Shown here in pieces: positions 50,572-60,004 of a stretch of DNA of 64,000 bases. The translations under genes and the position numbers were made by a program. This DNA comes from Anaerolineales bacterium (GTDB taxonomy: Bacteria; Chloroflexota; Anaerolineae; Anaerolineales; RBG-16-64-43): positions 1 through 64,000 of the forward strand of contig JAFGKK010000037.1 in NCBI GenBank assembly GCA_016928575.1, given 5' to 3'. The notes under the pieces were generated by a model. It had not been told where the DNA came from. It saw nothing but the letters and a program-made list of their open reading frames with translations, and ran no database searches. Numbering within the stretch: the stretch's first letter is position 1; each line of letters starts with the position of its first letter.

Positions 50572-51639
50572 TTAAGCCGGTTGCTCCCCCGAGGCCCGCA
50601 CCGGGATCTCGCGATAACCCATCGTCCAAGCGGTCGAGAGATAGGTCTCCTTCAATCCCCGCAGGAAGAGCATCGGGAACCCGACCACCAAAAAAAGAAC
50701 CACGAAGCCCACGATCACTGCCGCAAGGATCGCCGTCAGGACCGAACCGGCCTTCAGGATCAGAAACAGCAGCGCACCTATGCCCAGTCCGAGAGCCAAT
50801 CCCAACCCGAAGAGCAGGATCGCAACCGGGATCAGCGCCACGGCGAAAATGATCTGGACCGCGAGGAGCAGCAGCCAAAGCAGGAACACGTCCGCGAGAT
50901 TCGCGCGGAGGACAGCCACGCCGTCGCGCAGGCTGTCGAGGACGCCCTTGCCTCCCAGGACGCATTCCCGGTAGAAGACTTCCCGCGCCATGGCCGCCAG
51001 AGCCGACGCCACGAGGACCGCGAAGAACAACAGCATCATCATTCCGGCGGTCATCACCGCGCCCGGGATCAGCGCCAATCCCCCGATCACGAGCGACAAC
51101 AGCAACGGGGAAGCCGCGGCTGCCAACAGCAGTATCACGCCGACCGACATCGCCAGGAAGATCAGCAGGTCGATCAGAAACAGGCGGAAGGCCGGACGGG
51201 ACCATCCCAGCCGGAACCCCGTCCGCCAATCCACCTTTTCCCCGCTGCCCTCATAGCGGTCGACCATCCGGATCAGCGCCGTCCGGCTGACATAGCTCAC
51301 GACCGCGGCGACCACCAACCAGAGGAGCACCAAACAGATCAGCACGGCGGCCACGGTGAGAATCGTATCGACGATCTGCTTTTCCGTCGGCTTCCAGGCT
51401 TCGAACTCCCGCTCCAGTTCGTATACCGCCTCGCGGAGATCATCCGGAAGGTTCCGGATTTCCTCCGACGTCGTCGGCCGCCAGCTTTCCATTTCGGGGG
51501 TTATGCTTCCCCGAGTCCCACTGTTGCCGCCGTTGTAGGCCTCCACCGTGGTCAGCGCGATGAGAACACCGAAGACCCAGAGCGTCTTATACGACCAGAG
51601 TGTCCCCCAAGCCCGTTTGAGAATTTGGATGTGGTTCAT
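50572..51639 (-). CDS. polytopic membrane protein of the sigma-factor operon
   Basis: A 355-residue protein with one N-terminal helix (about residues 17-33), an acidic extracytoplasmic loop (40-88), and then about six further hydrophobic segments in pairs. The architecture resembles the membrane domain of glycerophosphodiester phosphodiesterases (GPDPase_memb) and related DUF families, but no catalytic motif is present. It overlaps the anti-sigma gene by 4 bp (ATGA), so it is translated with the sigma/anti-sigma pair. It may act as a signal sensor or an effector in the envelope. Confidence 0.7.
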   Translation of the reverse strand: MNHIQILKRAWGTLWSYKTLWVFGVLIALTTVEAYNGGNSGTRGSITPEMESWRPTTSEEIRNLPDDLREAVYELEREFEAWKPTEKQIVDTILTVAAVLICLVLLWLVVAAVVSYVSRTALIRMVDRYEGSGEKVDWRTGFRLGWSRPAFRLFLIDLLIFLAMSVGVILLLAAAASPLLLSLVIGGLALIPGAVMTAGMMMLLFFAVLVASALAAMAREVFYRECVLGGKGVLDSLRDGVAVLRANLADVFLLWLLLLAVQIIFAVALIPVAILLFGLGLALGLGIGALLFLILKAGSVLTAILAAVIVGFVVLFLVVGFPMLFLRGLKETYLSTAWTMGYREIPVRASGEQPA

Positions 51640-52220
51640 TGCATACGCTCCCTTCTACACCGAGGAGATCCGGCGGTCTGCTGGCCGGCGCACCAGCCGG
51701 CGAACCATCCGGTGAACAACACACCGATCCCGATCATCAACATCATCAGGGCGGCCGCGTCCCAGATGCCCGGGGTCGGGATGGCCGACAGCGCAAACTC
51801 GCCGCCGGTTTCCGGGATCCGGCCTTGCCCAGCCGCCGACAGGGCGGCCTGCAATGCGTCGTTCAAATCCGGGATCCACTGCAGGATTTCGGCGACGATC
51901 GCCGCGGATTGGACGAAAGCCCACGCCAGAAAGAGGGCCACCGGCGGCGCCGTTATCCACATGGCGTGCGGGCGGCCAGCCAGCCGGGCCGCTGCCTTCC
52001 GCTGCAGCCGCAGGGCGATCTCGGACACAAAACGCTGTTCGCTTTTCCCTCCGGCCGGGGCCGGCGCCGATTTCAATAGCATGGAGAGCGCGCGCCGCCG
52101 CTCGAGTTCCGCGCGGCATTCCGGGCATGCCTTCACATGCTCCTCCGCCCGGCGCCTTTCCCCGTTGCCCAGCTCGCCGTCCAGGTACGCTTCCAGCAAT
52201 TGACCGAGATGTCCGTTCAT
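51636..52220 (-). CDS. zinc-finger anti-sigma factor
   Basis: A 194-residue membrane-bound anti-sigma factor. The cytosolic N terminus has the zf-HC2 pattern: EAYLDGELGNGERRRAEEHVKACPECRAEL (written here in parts: helix 10-24, then His28, Cys32 and Cys35). Two hydrophobic segments (about residues 88-108 and 155-178) span the membrane. It should sequester the ECF sigma factor encoded just upstream. The start overlaps the sigma stop (ATGA), which helps keep equal amounts. Confidence 0.85.
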   Translation of the reverse strand: MNGHLGQLLEAYLDGELGNGERRRAEEHVKACPECRAELERRRALSMLLKSAPAPAGGKSEQRFVSEIALRLQRKAAARLAGRPHAMWITAPPVALFLAWAFVQSAAIVAEILQWIPDLNDALQAALSAAGQGRIPETGGEFALSAIPTPGIWDAAALMMLMIGIGVLFTGWFAGWCAGQQTAGSPRCRRERMQ

Positions 52221-52774
52221 GCCGCCTCCGCTTCCGGCCGAAGCTTTTCCACCAGGATCGAACGCGCGTAATGCAGCCTCGACATCACCGTCCCGATCGG
52301 AATCTCGAGCGCTTCGGCGATCTCCCGGTAGGAACAGTCTTGGAATTCCTTCAGCACCAGCACCGCCCGGCTGGCCTCCGGAAGAGACATCACCGCCGCC
52401 CGCACCCTGCAGTCCCGTTCGCGTTTTTCGACGGCTTCCTCCACCCTTTCGGCGGAGGGCCGCTCGCCGGCGGCCATCAAGTCCCCTTCCGGTTTCCGGC
52501 GGCGCAGGGCATCCACCGCCGCATGGACGGATATCCGTAGTATCCAGGCCCGGAACGATCCGCCCGGGCGATAGCTTCCCAGTTTCTCCCAAGCCCTCAG
52601 AAACGCCGTTTGCGCGGCATCTTCAGCCAGCGGCAGGTCCCCGCACATCCGGTAAACCACGTTGATCGCCAGCGGGCGATAACGCCGGACGAGTTCGCCG
52701 AAAGCGTCGCGATCGCCGGCCTGGGCGTTCCGGATCAGCGCCAATTCGTCCGAGATTGCGTCGTCGAATTCCAT
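52217..52774 (-). CDS. ECF-type RNA polymerase sigma factor (RpoE-like)
   Basis: A 185-residue group IV sigma factor. Region 2 (about 20-90) has FGELVRRYRPLAINVVYRM, DAAQTAFLRAWEKLGSYRPG and FRAWILRISVHAAVDALRRR. Region 4 (about 125-180) has SLPEASRAVLVLKEFQDCSY, then REIAEALEIPIGTVMSRLHYAR. It heads a three-gene minus-strand operon with its zinc-finger anti-sigma and a membrane protein. It probably responds to an envelope signal; the regulon is not visible from this window. Confidence 0.93.
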   Translation of the reverse strand: MEFDDAISDELALIRNAQAGDRDAFGELVRRYRPLAINVVYRMCGDLPLAEDAAQTAFLRAWEKLGSYRPGGSFRAWILRISVHAAVDALRRRKPEGDLMAAGERPSAERVEEAVEKRERDCRVRAAVMSLPEASRAVLVLKEFQDCSYREIAEALEIPIGTVMSRLHYARSILVEKLRPEAEAA

Positions 52775-53050
52775 CCGCGGCCTGCCGTCTCTTTCTATGT
52801 ATTAAACGGAACCCGAGCCCGCTTTATTCGGCCCGGGATGAATCCGGTTTTTCCGGAACAACCCGCAGCCCCTCCCAACCGGTTAATCCCGATTGGGTGT
52901 ACCCGCGGACGGAGATATAATCCGAAGCCCCCCCGGATGATGACCGCCGCCGGGATTGTACGGAACGGGGAAGAACAAACTCCCGGACGGGATTATAGCC
53001 AACGCATCCCGTCAAGATCGGACAACCGAAAAGACGAAGGAGATGCCGAT

Positions 53051-54112
53051 ATGCGAATCCCGATCCGACCATGCTTTTTCGTAATCCTCGCCGCGGTGTT
53101 AGTTGCCTGCGGCAAAGCATCGCCCGCCCCGGGCGCCGCTGTGACGGAACCGGTTTCGGACGAACCCCCTCCAGCGGCTTTGCCGCTGCCGAGCGACGCC
53201 TCGGCCGCCGTTCCGGATGAACCCACCCCCGAAATCACATACGGCTGGTCGACCACCGCTTCCACCCGCACCGAATTGAGTTTCGGGTTTCCCGGCGAGT
53301 GGGACGGGTCCTCGCCGCTGACCTTCGGCGAAGGGGAATTCGTAAAGGACCCCGATCAACCCATCGGCGTGACGTTCCGAATCGCCCTCTCGGGGGATCC
53401 GGCCGCCATGTTGGCCGATTGGGGCCGGGAATCCGTCGGCATCGTAGGTATCGTAACGTTTCTGCCCTCAACCACCGCCGACGCTGCCGCCGTGACGGTT
53501 GCCCGAATCACCGCCCCGACCAAGACCGGGGAAGGCGACGGGATCACCGCCCGGGTCGTGTATCTGCCGCGCGCCGGGGATGTCTTGGAGATTATGTGGT
53601 TTGCGCCCACGGACCAATGGGAAGACCTTCAGCCCGTCTTTCAGCAAGTCCTCGACAGCGTGGAAATCTGGCGGCGGTTCAACAGCCAAGAGACAGGCTT
53701 GCTCACGATGTACCTCCACGACTGGCTCGAGCCCCGGATGCCGCCGGAGGAACAGGGCTTGTGGTTCCAATCGGCGGACCAGCGCACCGGGTTGTTGATT
53801 TATGTGGAGAACGCCCTCGCCGATCCCGCCAAGAAGCTTGCGGAATGGGATGTGAGCCGGTTGTCCGCGCTCGGATTCGGGCAGTGCTCGATGGAACCCG
53901 GAGACCGCATGGGCGTGATGGGCGGCCAGTGGGAATCCCTCACCGGCGAATGCGTCGACGCCCAAGTGGGAAAAATCACCTATGAAGCGGCGTACGTGCC
54001 CAACAAGGACCGCGTATTGGAATTCATCACCTACGCCCCATCGGACGAATGGGCCGTGGCGAACCAAAAGGCCTTCAGCTGCCTGCTGGGGATGATGCTC
54101 GATATCCGCTGA
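53051..54112 (+). CDS. lipoprotein of unknown function
   Basis: A 353-residue exported lipoprotein. The lipobox is LVAC (Cys20), followed by a Pro/Ala/Ser-rich linker to about residue 60. The rest has two similar halves (STRTELSFGFPGEWDG, FLPSTTADAAAVTVARITAP and YLPRAGDVLEIMWFAP; then the later KITYEAAYVPNKDRVLEFITYAP), suggesting two copies of a PsbP/LpqN-like sandwich. No catalytic motif. AAGGAG precedes the ATG at 53051. It is divergent from the sigma operon (276-bp gap) and might be a regulon member. Confidence 0.7.
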   Translation: MRIPIRPCFFVILAAVLVACGKASPAPGAAVTEPVSDEPPPAALPLPSDASAAVPDEPTPEITYGWSTTASTRTELSFGFPGEWDGSSPLTFGEGEFVKDPDQPIGVTFRIALSGDPAAMLADWGRESVGIVGIVTFLPSTTADAAAVTVARITAPTKTGEGDGITARVVYLPRAGDVLEIMWFAPTDQWEDLQPVFQQVLDSVEIWRRFNSQETGLLTMYLHDWLEPRMPPEEQGLWFQSADQRTGLLIYVENALADPAKKLAEWDVSRLSALGFGQCSMEPGDRMGVMGGQWESLTGECVDAQVGKITYEAAYVPNKDRVLEFITYAPSDEWAVANQKAFSCLLGMMLDIR

Positions 54113-54141
54113 AGCACGCGGAAGCCGCCGGCGGATTCCTC

Positions 54142-54175
54142 AAAAAACCCTCCAACGCCGCGCGGAGGGTTTTTT
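54142..54175. terminator. bidirectional terminator
   Basis: A 12-bp stem AAAAAACCCTCC/GGAGGGTTTTTT with a 10-nt loop lies between the convergent lipoprotein and mutY genes. Confidence 0.9.
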
Positions 54176-54307
54176 CGGGGCGGCCAACGATCCACATCCC
54201 AACCCGCAGGCCCCGTCAGGTTCAGTTTGGCACCTCCTCCGGCGGCTATTACATTAATCACGCTTGTTCTCCAGCAGGGTGCTGAGCGGCGGACTTGCGC
54301 GGACCTG

Positions 54308-55426
54308 CTACTCGGCTTCGCCGACAATCCGGCTATAGGTCATGCCCGGGTCACCCGCGGCGGGCATCCGACGCGCCGAAAGCCTCCGGGCCACGATCCT
54401 GTCCGCCCGCCCCATCGGATATCCGCCGAGATCCCGGATCCGAACCCAGCGCACCTGCGCCGCGCTGATCGGCCGCGGCCTGCCGCGCGGCGCGTCGCAG
54501 CGGAACACGTGCAAGGTGATGCGGAAGTGGCTGAAGGCGTGCTTCACCGCGAGCAGCTTCTCCCGCACGCGCACGGAGATTCCCAACTCTTCTTTTAATT
54601 CGCGCCGCAGGCAATCCGGCAGGGATTCGTTCCGTTCCGCCTTTCCGCCCGGGAATTCCCACATCCCGCCCAGAAGCTTGTCCTCGGGTCGTTGCGCAAT
54701 CAAGATTCTCCCCGCGCGGCGGATAATCGCCGCGGCGACGTCGACGTGCGGGATGGGGCGGGAGCCGGCCCGGACCGGCAGGCGGTTTTCGATCCCCTGT
54801 TGGCGGGCTTTGCAATGGGAAGATACGGGACACTTCGCGCAGAGCGGTTTTCGCGGCAAGCAGACAAGCTGGCCGAGATCCATCAGCGCTTGAAAGAACG
54901 CGGCCGGCGCGGCCGAACCCCGCGCGTGCGCATACAGCGCCGCCAAATCCTTTTGCGAGCGCCCTTCACCGAGCCGGCGGCGATAGGCGAACAGGCGGGC
55001 CAGGATCCGTTGCGCGTTGGAGTCCAGCGCGGCGGCGGGTTCATCGCGGGCAAGCGAGGCGATAGCCGCGGCGGTATAGCGGCCGACGCCCGGAAGCGTT
55101 TCCCACTCGGCCGCCGTCCGGGGAAAGCGCCCTCCCCGAGTCTTGAGAATCAACACCGCCGCCCGGTGCAGATTCCTCGCGCGCGCGTAATACCCGAGCC
55201 CCTCCCAGGCTTTCAACACCTCTCGAGGGTTGCTTTGCGCAAGAGCCTTGACAGTCGGGAACGTCCGCACAAAGCGCCGGAAAAACGGGGCGGCCGTCTC
55301 GGTCCGCGTCTGTTGCAGCATGATTTCGCTGACCCAGATGCGGTACGGATCACGCGCCCACCGCCAGGGGAGAGCGCGGTCAAGGCGGCGCGACCAGGCG
55401 ATCAGTTTTCCCGAGGAAGCAGGCAT
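54308..55426 (-). CDS. mutY: A/G-specific adenine glycosylase MutY
   Basis: Removes adenine mispaired with 8-oxoguanine. The 372-residue protein has catalytic Glu34 in WVSEIMLQQTR, the helix-hairpin-helix LPGVGRYTA (111-119), Asp135 in ALDSNAQRIL and the [4Fe-4S] ligands Cys189, Cys196, Cys199 and Cys205 (C-x6-C-x2-C-x5-C). A C-terminal MutT-like domain (WEFPGGKAERNESLPDCLRR, ELKEELG) reads 8-oxoG. The start at ATG 55426 is preferred; a GTG ten codons upstream is possible. No good ribosome site precedes either. Confidence 0.93.
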   Translation of the reverse strand: MPASSGKLIAWSRRLDRALPWRWARDPYRIWVSEIMLQQTRTETAAPFFRRFVRTFPTVKALAQSNPREVLKAWEGLGYYARARNLHRAAVLILKTRGGRFPRTAAEWETLPGVGRYTAAAIASLARDEPAAALDSNAQRILARLFAYRRRLGEGRSQKDLAALYAHARGSAAPAAFFQALMDLGQLVCLPRKPLCAKCPVSSHCKARQQGIENRLPVRAGSRPIPHVDVAAAIIRRAGRILIAQRPEDKLLGGMWEFPGGKAERNESLPDCLRRELKEELGISVRVREKLLAVKHAFSHFRITLHVFRCDAPRGRPRPISAAQVRWVRIRDLGGYPMGRADRIVARRLSARRMPAAGDPGMTYSRIVGEAE

Positions 55427-55560
55427 CGTGCCATTTCGTCGGCCGCCGCCGGGCACCTACCCGCCCGAGTCCGGCGCGGATCACCGATCCGGATTGGGCC
55501 GTGCGGATCGTGACGGGAATCGGCGGGAAGTCGGACGGCGCTATCCGCCGGATCAGGAAT

Positions 55561-56232
55561 TCACGGGATGTGCTCGTAACAGCCGATGCTGGTTTCCGAG
55601 TTGATGATCGGGTCGCAACCGGGCGGGAGGTTAAAAATGTATTCTTGCCCCCCCTGTTCCTCAATGCGGATGTCGTTCCCCGCCCGCTCGATCGTCACAT
55701 CTGTCGTGGCCCACGAATACATCCCGGGGGCTTCCCCATGCATCCACACCACCGACCCCTGGATGCCGATCAGAGTCAGCTTGAGAAGGATGAACTCGCT
55801 GGCGAACGTGCCCTTGACGAAGTTGCCGCAATGCTCTCCAATCACGCAATGCGGCTTCAGGTACAGCGTGACGAAATCCCCCCAGGCGTCGTCACAGGGG
55901 TGAGCCTGGTACGGGACGTTCGGCTGCGGGTCATCGGTGCATCCGGACCACGTTCCGTAGACGAACAACCAGGGGGAGAGGGTCGGGCTGGAAGTGAGGG
56001 TCGGGGTTTCCGTCGGCGGGACGGCCGTCGCCGTAACGGTCGGGGTGAGCGGGGTGAAGGTCGCCGTCGCCGCGGGAGACGTTGCGATCGGCGTTTCCTC
56101 CGCCGAATGGGGAGTCGTCGTTCGGGCGAGTTCGCCCGGCGTTAGCGAGGCCTGGGGGCCGCAGGCGAGTGCGGCGAGGAACAAAGCGAACGGGAAGGGG
56201 AGAAGCTGTTTGCGCAGTTCGGCCTGCTTCAT
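55561..56232 (-). CDS. Thr/Pro-stalk lipoprotein of unknown function
   Basis: A 223-residue lipoprotein with lipobox ALAC (Cys24). Residues 30-85 are a Thr/Pro/Ser/Ala-rich stalk. The C-terminal domain of about 135 residues has five Cys (GCTDDPQ, HPCDDAW, PHCVIGEHCG, PPGCDPI, IGCYEHIP) that probably form disulfides outside the cell. Strong ribosome site AAAGGAGG. The function is unknown. Confidence 0.75.
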   Translation of the reverse strand: MKQAELRKQLLPFPFALFLAALACGPQASLTPGELARTTTPHSAEETPIATSPAATATFTPLTPTVTATAVPPTETPTLTSSPTLSPWLFVYGTWSGCTDDPQPNVPYQAHPCDDAWGDFVTLYLKPHCVIGEHCGNFVKGTFASEFILLKLTLIGIQGSVVWMHGEAPGMYSWATTDVTIERAGNDIRIEEQGGQEYIFNLPPGCDPIINSETSIGCYEHIP

Positions 56233-56425
56233 GCGGCTTTCCTCCTTTTTTTGGATCGAAGGCTGGTGATTTTAACCGGGTTTTTTGAATCCGCCCCGCC
56301 GCGAAGGGGAAAAAGGGATTCCCGCTACCGTTTCCGATTGTATACGGGAACGGAGAAGGCGATCCCCGCGCCCCGGAGCCTGCATCCGCGCAAGCGGAGT
56401 ATCCTCCGTCCGGCAACGGCGGTTT

Positions 56426-58522
56426 CTACGCCACCCGCACGTTCGAACCGGAGGGGGTCTTGGTGACCTCGATCCGGGCGGGGAACGAATCACGCAGTTC
56501 GTCGAGATGGGTGATAACGAGGATGCGGTCGAAATCGTTCTGAACGGATTGGATCGCGGCCACCAAGCGTTCGCGGCCGGCGGCATCCTGCGTACCGAAG
56601 CCCTCGTCGATGAAGAGGGCCCGCAGCTGTGCGCCGGCGCGCCGAGCCAGCAGCTTGGAGAGGGCGATCCGGACCGCGAAGTTGATCCGGAACGCCTCGC
56701 CGCCGGAATACATCTCGTAGGCGCGGGTGCCGAGCTCGTCCGAGATCTGCAATTCCAGCGTGTCGCGCGCATCGCCGGCTTTGGTCTCGCGCCGGGTTTC
56801 CATCCGCAGCCGCATCTGTCCGTTGCTCATTTCCGCCAGCAGGCGGTTGGCCTCCAGTTCGAGTTCGGGGACGACCGTCTCGATGACCATCGTCGGCACC
56901 CCGCGTTTGCCGAACGCGTCGCGCAGTTCCTCTTGGATCGAAAGCGCCCGGCGGAGGCCTTCCAACTCCATGCCTTCAGCCTCCCGCCGGCGGGCGATCT
57001 CTTCCAACGCGGCCAGGGTCTGGCGCGCCCCGCCCACGCGTTCGTCGGCAAGCCGTTTGGCCAAGCGGGCTTGCCCGAGCCGGCCGCGCAGGGCTTCGGT
57101 TTCGGTGAGGCCCTCTCCGGCGCCGCCCAGCTGTTTCCGCAGTTGGTTTAGCGAAGCATCTTCCTCCAAGTGTGTTTTGCGCCATCGCGCGACCCGCTCC
57201 TGGGCGGCGGGGAGCCGTGCCTGGGAATCCTTGGCCGCCTTCCAGGCGGCTTCCGCTTCCGCCAACCGGCGCTCCAGCGCAGGCAAATTCAACAGTGCGG
57301 TTTGCAGCGCCGCGGAATCCTTTTGCAGGGCGTCCAATTCGGCGGCAAGGTCCTTCAGCCGCGCCGCGTTGGATTTGTATTTCCCCCGGCGGGATTCGAT
57401 CTCCCGCAACAGCTCCTCGATCACGCGTTTGCGGTGGGCGGGGGTGAGCGGTTGGCCGCAGGTCGGGCATTCGGGTGCGGTGGCGGTTTCCAGCGCCTCC
57501 AGGCGCTTCTTCAGGGGTTCGGTCTGCGGGGCCAGGGCGTCGTTTTCGCCGCGCACGGTCCCCATCAGGCCGCTGAGTTCGCGGATCTGGGTTTGGATTT
57601 TTTCCCGTTCCGACTGCCGGAGGGCAAGGGCTTCCCGTTCGGCGCGGATTTCCGCGGTCCGCCGCTCGAGCGCCGCGGCGTCGGCGCCCCGCGCGAGCGA
57701 CTCCAGATCCGCGCGCGCTTCCGCCAATTCGCGCTCGGCCGCCAGGCGGCGTTTCGCGGTTTCCTCCGCCAGGCGCTCGAGGTCTGCGCGCGCGGCGCGC
57801 CGCTGTTCGACCGCAGACCAAGCCCGCTCCAGCTCGGCCAGGCTCTTCCCCTCGGCTTCGGCCTTCTTCCCGGCTTCTGATAATTGGAGTTCGTATTCCT
57901 CCCGGCGGGCAAGCTCCCGCTCCATCTCGGCCCGACGGGATTCGATCCGGTCGATCTGCTCGCGGCTCCGGCGGATTTTCTCCTTGACTCGATCCTCATA
58001 CCGCTCCCAAACGTCCAATCCGAGGATCGCGGCAAGGATCTGGACCCGTTGGAACGGCGGCTTGGCGGTGAATTCGTCGGCCCGGCCCTGGGAAAGCAGT
58101 GCGGAATTCAGAAAGGTGTCGTAATCCAGCCGCAGGAGGCGGTCGATGCGATCCTGCGTTGCGCGCATCGTGGGCTCGGACAGCCCCCGCCAAGCGTTCG
58201 TTTCCGGATCCCAGACCTGGAATTCGAGCAGCGACTGCGCGGTCTTCTTTTCGATGCTGCGCTGGCGGATCACCAGGTGGCGCGCGCCGGCCATTTCGAA
58301 TTCCAGCGCCACCCGCGTTTCGCGCAGGTTTTGATGGATCAGATCGTCGGCCGAAGCCGAACGGGCTTTGCCCCACAGCGCCCAAGTGATCGCATCCAGC
58401 AGCGAGGATTTCCCCGCCCCGTTCTCCCCCGAGATGCAGGCGACATGGATTCCCTCCAGGTTGAGCGGATCGGGATCGCGATAGGCCAGAAAGTTGTGGA
58501 GTTCGAGCTTGACCGGAATCAT
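56426..58522 (-). CDS. sbcC: SbcC/Rad50-type SMC ATPase
   Basis: ATPase subunit of the SbcCD nuclease that opens hairpins and trims double-strand breaks. The 698-residue protein has Walker A GENGAGKSS (32-40) and a long coiled coil with the zinc hook CPTC (352-355) near the centre. The ABC signature is YSGGEAFRINFAVRIALS, Walker B is LRALFIDEGFGT, and the His switch is VITHLDE. It is shorter than E. coli SbcC (1048) because the coils are compact. Start at 58522, where family similarity begins. It lies 225 bp downstream of sbcD. Confidence 0.93.
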   Translation of the reverse strand: MIPVKLELHNFLAYRDPDPLNLEGIHVACISGENGAGKSSLLDAITWALWGKARSASADDLIHQNLRETRVALEFEMAGARHLVIRQRSIEKKTAQSLLEFQVWDPETNAWRGLSEPTMRATQDRIDRLLRLDYDTFLNSALLSQGRADEFTAKPPFQRVQILAAILGLDVWERYEDRVKEKIRRSREQIDRIESRRAEMERELARREEYELQLSEAGKKAEAEGKSLAELERAWSAVEQRRAARADLERLAEETAKRRLAAERELAEARADLESLARGADAAALERRTAEIRAEREALALRQSEREKIQTQIRELSGLMGTVRGENDALAPQTEPLKKRLEALETATAPECPTCGQPLTPAHRKRVIEELLREIESRRGKYKSNAARLKDLAAELDALQKDSAALQTALLNLPALERRLAEAEAAWKAAKDSQARLPAAQERVARWRKTHLEEDASLNQLRKQLGGAGEGLTETEALRGRLGQARLAKRLADERVGGARQTLAALEEIARRREAEGMELEGLRRALSIQEELRDAFGKRGVPTMVIETVVPELELEANRLLAEMSNGQMRLRMETRRETKAGDARDTLELQISDELGTRAYEMYSGGEAFRINFAVRIALSKLLARRAGAQLRALFIDEGFGTQDAAGRERLVAAIQSVQNDFDRILVITHLDELRDSFPARIEVTKTPSGSNVRVA

Positions 58523-58554
58523 GTGAATCGATCGCAGGTTCCCGTTTGAAACGA

Positions 58555-58763
58555 GACCATAGACCATGGACCATAGACGACAGCCGTTGGTTGGGCATTG
58601 CTTGCCGGTTCTCGGATCATGCGCTTCATCGAAACAAGGTCATGATGGTTTCGGATCAGAGCCATCAATGACCAATCCTCGACCATGGTCCATGGTCCAT
58701 CGTCGGGGCTGCAGTGGGCCATCGCCGGGTCTGCGGCGGTCCACGGCCTATGGCCCATCGTCG
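58555..58763. repeat. CCATGG heptamer repeats between sbcD and sbcC
   Basis: Three tandem heptamers ACCATAG-ACCATGG-ACCATAG at 58556-58576. In inverted sense, CCATGGT-CCATGGT-CCATCGT lies at 58683-58703. Diverged units TGGGCCATCGCCGG and CGGCCTATGGCCCATCGTCGG follow, the last covering the final codons and stop of sbcD. No gene lies in the gap. Confidence 0.75.
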
Positions 58764-59992
58764 GCTTCCTCCCGCATCAATTCCTCGGCCGCCTGCAGGA
58801 GCTCGCGTTTGCGCTCCTCGTCGACGTTCTTGGTTTCGAAGTAGCGCTTCAGCAGCTCGAGCGGCGAAAGCGATTCGGCGCTCTCGGCGCCCAGGCGGGC
58901 GCGGGCGGTTTCGCGCACCTCCTGTTGGATGCTGAGGTGCGAAGCCTCCTCGGCCGCCTTCTGCACCGCGCGCTCGTCGAGCAGTCCGGCCTGGTCGGCC
59001 GGCATCGACACGATTACGCGCACGACCGCCTGCTCCATGCCCGGCTTGTGAAGCCGGACCGCCTCCAGCACCGCCGGGGTGGGCTGCTCCCCGGCGCGGA
59101 TTTCGACCCGGATGGTTTGAAACGGACGCGCGCGGACGGGGATGAACTCCACCGCGGCTTTCCCGCGCTCGATCTCCGCGAAGCAGAACCCCTTCGGCTC
59201 GTTTTCCTCCCCGAAATCGATCCGCTCGAGCGAACCGGCGTAAACCACCGGAGGGGCGCCCGCGATCCCGCGGGTGAGGTTTTGATGCTTGTGGATGTGC
59301 CCGAGCGCGACGTAATCCCAGGCGCCGTCCGCCACGGCGCTCTGCAGCACCGCCACGTCCCCGCCGAGCATCACCGTCCGCTCGGATCCGAACACCGATC
59401 CGGAAACGGTGAAATGCCCAGCCAGCACCCGCGGCGCGGCCTGTCCGCCGGCCTGCTCCGCGAACTCCCGGAGATAGTGCGCCACGGCGTCGCGCAGCGC
59501 TTGTTCGAGTTCCGGCAAGGATTTGCCCTTGTAGTCATCGTCGAGGAGCAGGCGGTTGCGGGAAGGGTAAGGCATCCAGGCCAGGAAGACCGGACCGGCG
59601 CCCGTCTGGACCAGACGCGCCTCGGGTTTGTTGCCGACGATCACGTTGGGGATGTCCAGCACTTGGTAAATATCGAGGCTGGTGGCTTTGGAAGCCGTCC
59701 CGGGCAGGTCGTGGTTGCCCACCAACAGCAGCGTCGGAATTTTTTCAGACAGCCGCTTTATCCGGCGGGCGAATTCGCGCTGCTGGGTGGGGGACGGGTC
59801 GCGGGTTTTGAATGCGTCCCCGGCGAAAACCGCCAGGTCGGCCTTGTGCGAAAGCGCGTAGTCGATGACTTCGTCCAGCCGGTCGAGGAAATCCCGCACC
59901 CGCGAGGAGGTGCCGGTGGCGGGGTCTAATTTTCCGTAATTTTCCATCCCCACGTGCAGATCGGCGAAGTGGATAAGGCGGACGGGCGGCAT
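58748..59992 (-). CDS. sbcD: exonuclease SbcD (Mre11-type nuclease)
   Basis: Mn-dependent nuclease subunit of SbcCD. The 414-residue protein has the calcineurin-like motifs FADLHVG (Asp11, His13), VFAGDAF, LLVGNHD, LAGHFTVSG and LGHIHKHQ, then a C-terminal capping and SbcC-binding region ending in charged helices. The start ATG is 6 nt after a TACAAT -10 box, with no Shine-Dalgarno, so the mRNA is probably leaderless. The last codons (DDGP) are encoded in a CCATGG-type repeat unit. Confidence 0.92.
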   Translation of the reverse strand: MPPVRLIHFADLHVGMENYGKLDPATGTSSRVRDFLDRLDEVIDYALSHKADLAVFAGDAFKTRDPSPTQQREFARRIKRLSEKIPTLLLVGNHDLPGTASKATSLDIYQVLDIPNVIVGNKPEARLVQTGAGPVFLAWMPYPSRNRLLLDDDYKGKSLPELEQALRDAVAHYLREFAEQAGGQAAPRVLAGHFTVSGSVFGSERTVMLGGDVAVLQSAVADGAWDYVALGHIHKHQNLTRGIAGAPPVVYAGSLERIDFGEENEPKGFCFAEIERGKAAVEFIPVRARPFQTIRVEIRAGEQPTPAVLEAVRLHKPGMEQAVVRVIVSMPADQAGLLDERAVQKAAEEASHLSIQQEVRETARARLGAESAESLSPLELLKRYFETKNVDEERKRELLQAAEELMREEADDGP

Positions 59993-59998
59993 ATAGGA

Positions 59999-60004
59999 AT
60001 TGTA
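59999..60004 (-). promoter_or_regulatory. -10 box of a probably leaderless sbcD mRNA
   Basis: On the minus strand, TACAAT ends 6 nt before the ATG at 59992. TTTTCA lies 18 bp upstream as a possible -35. Confidence 0.6.
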
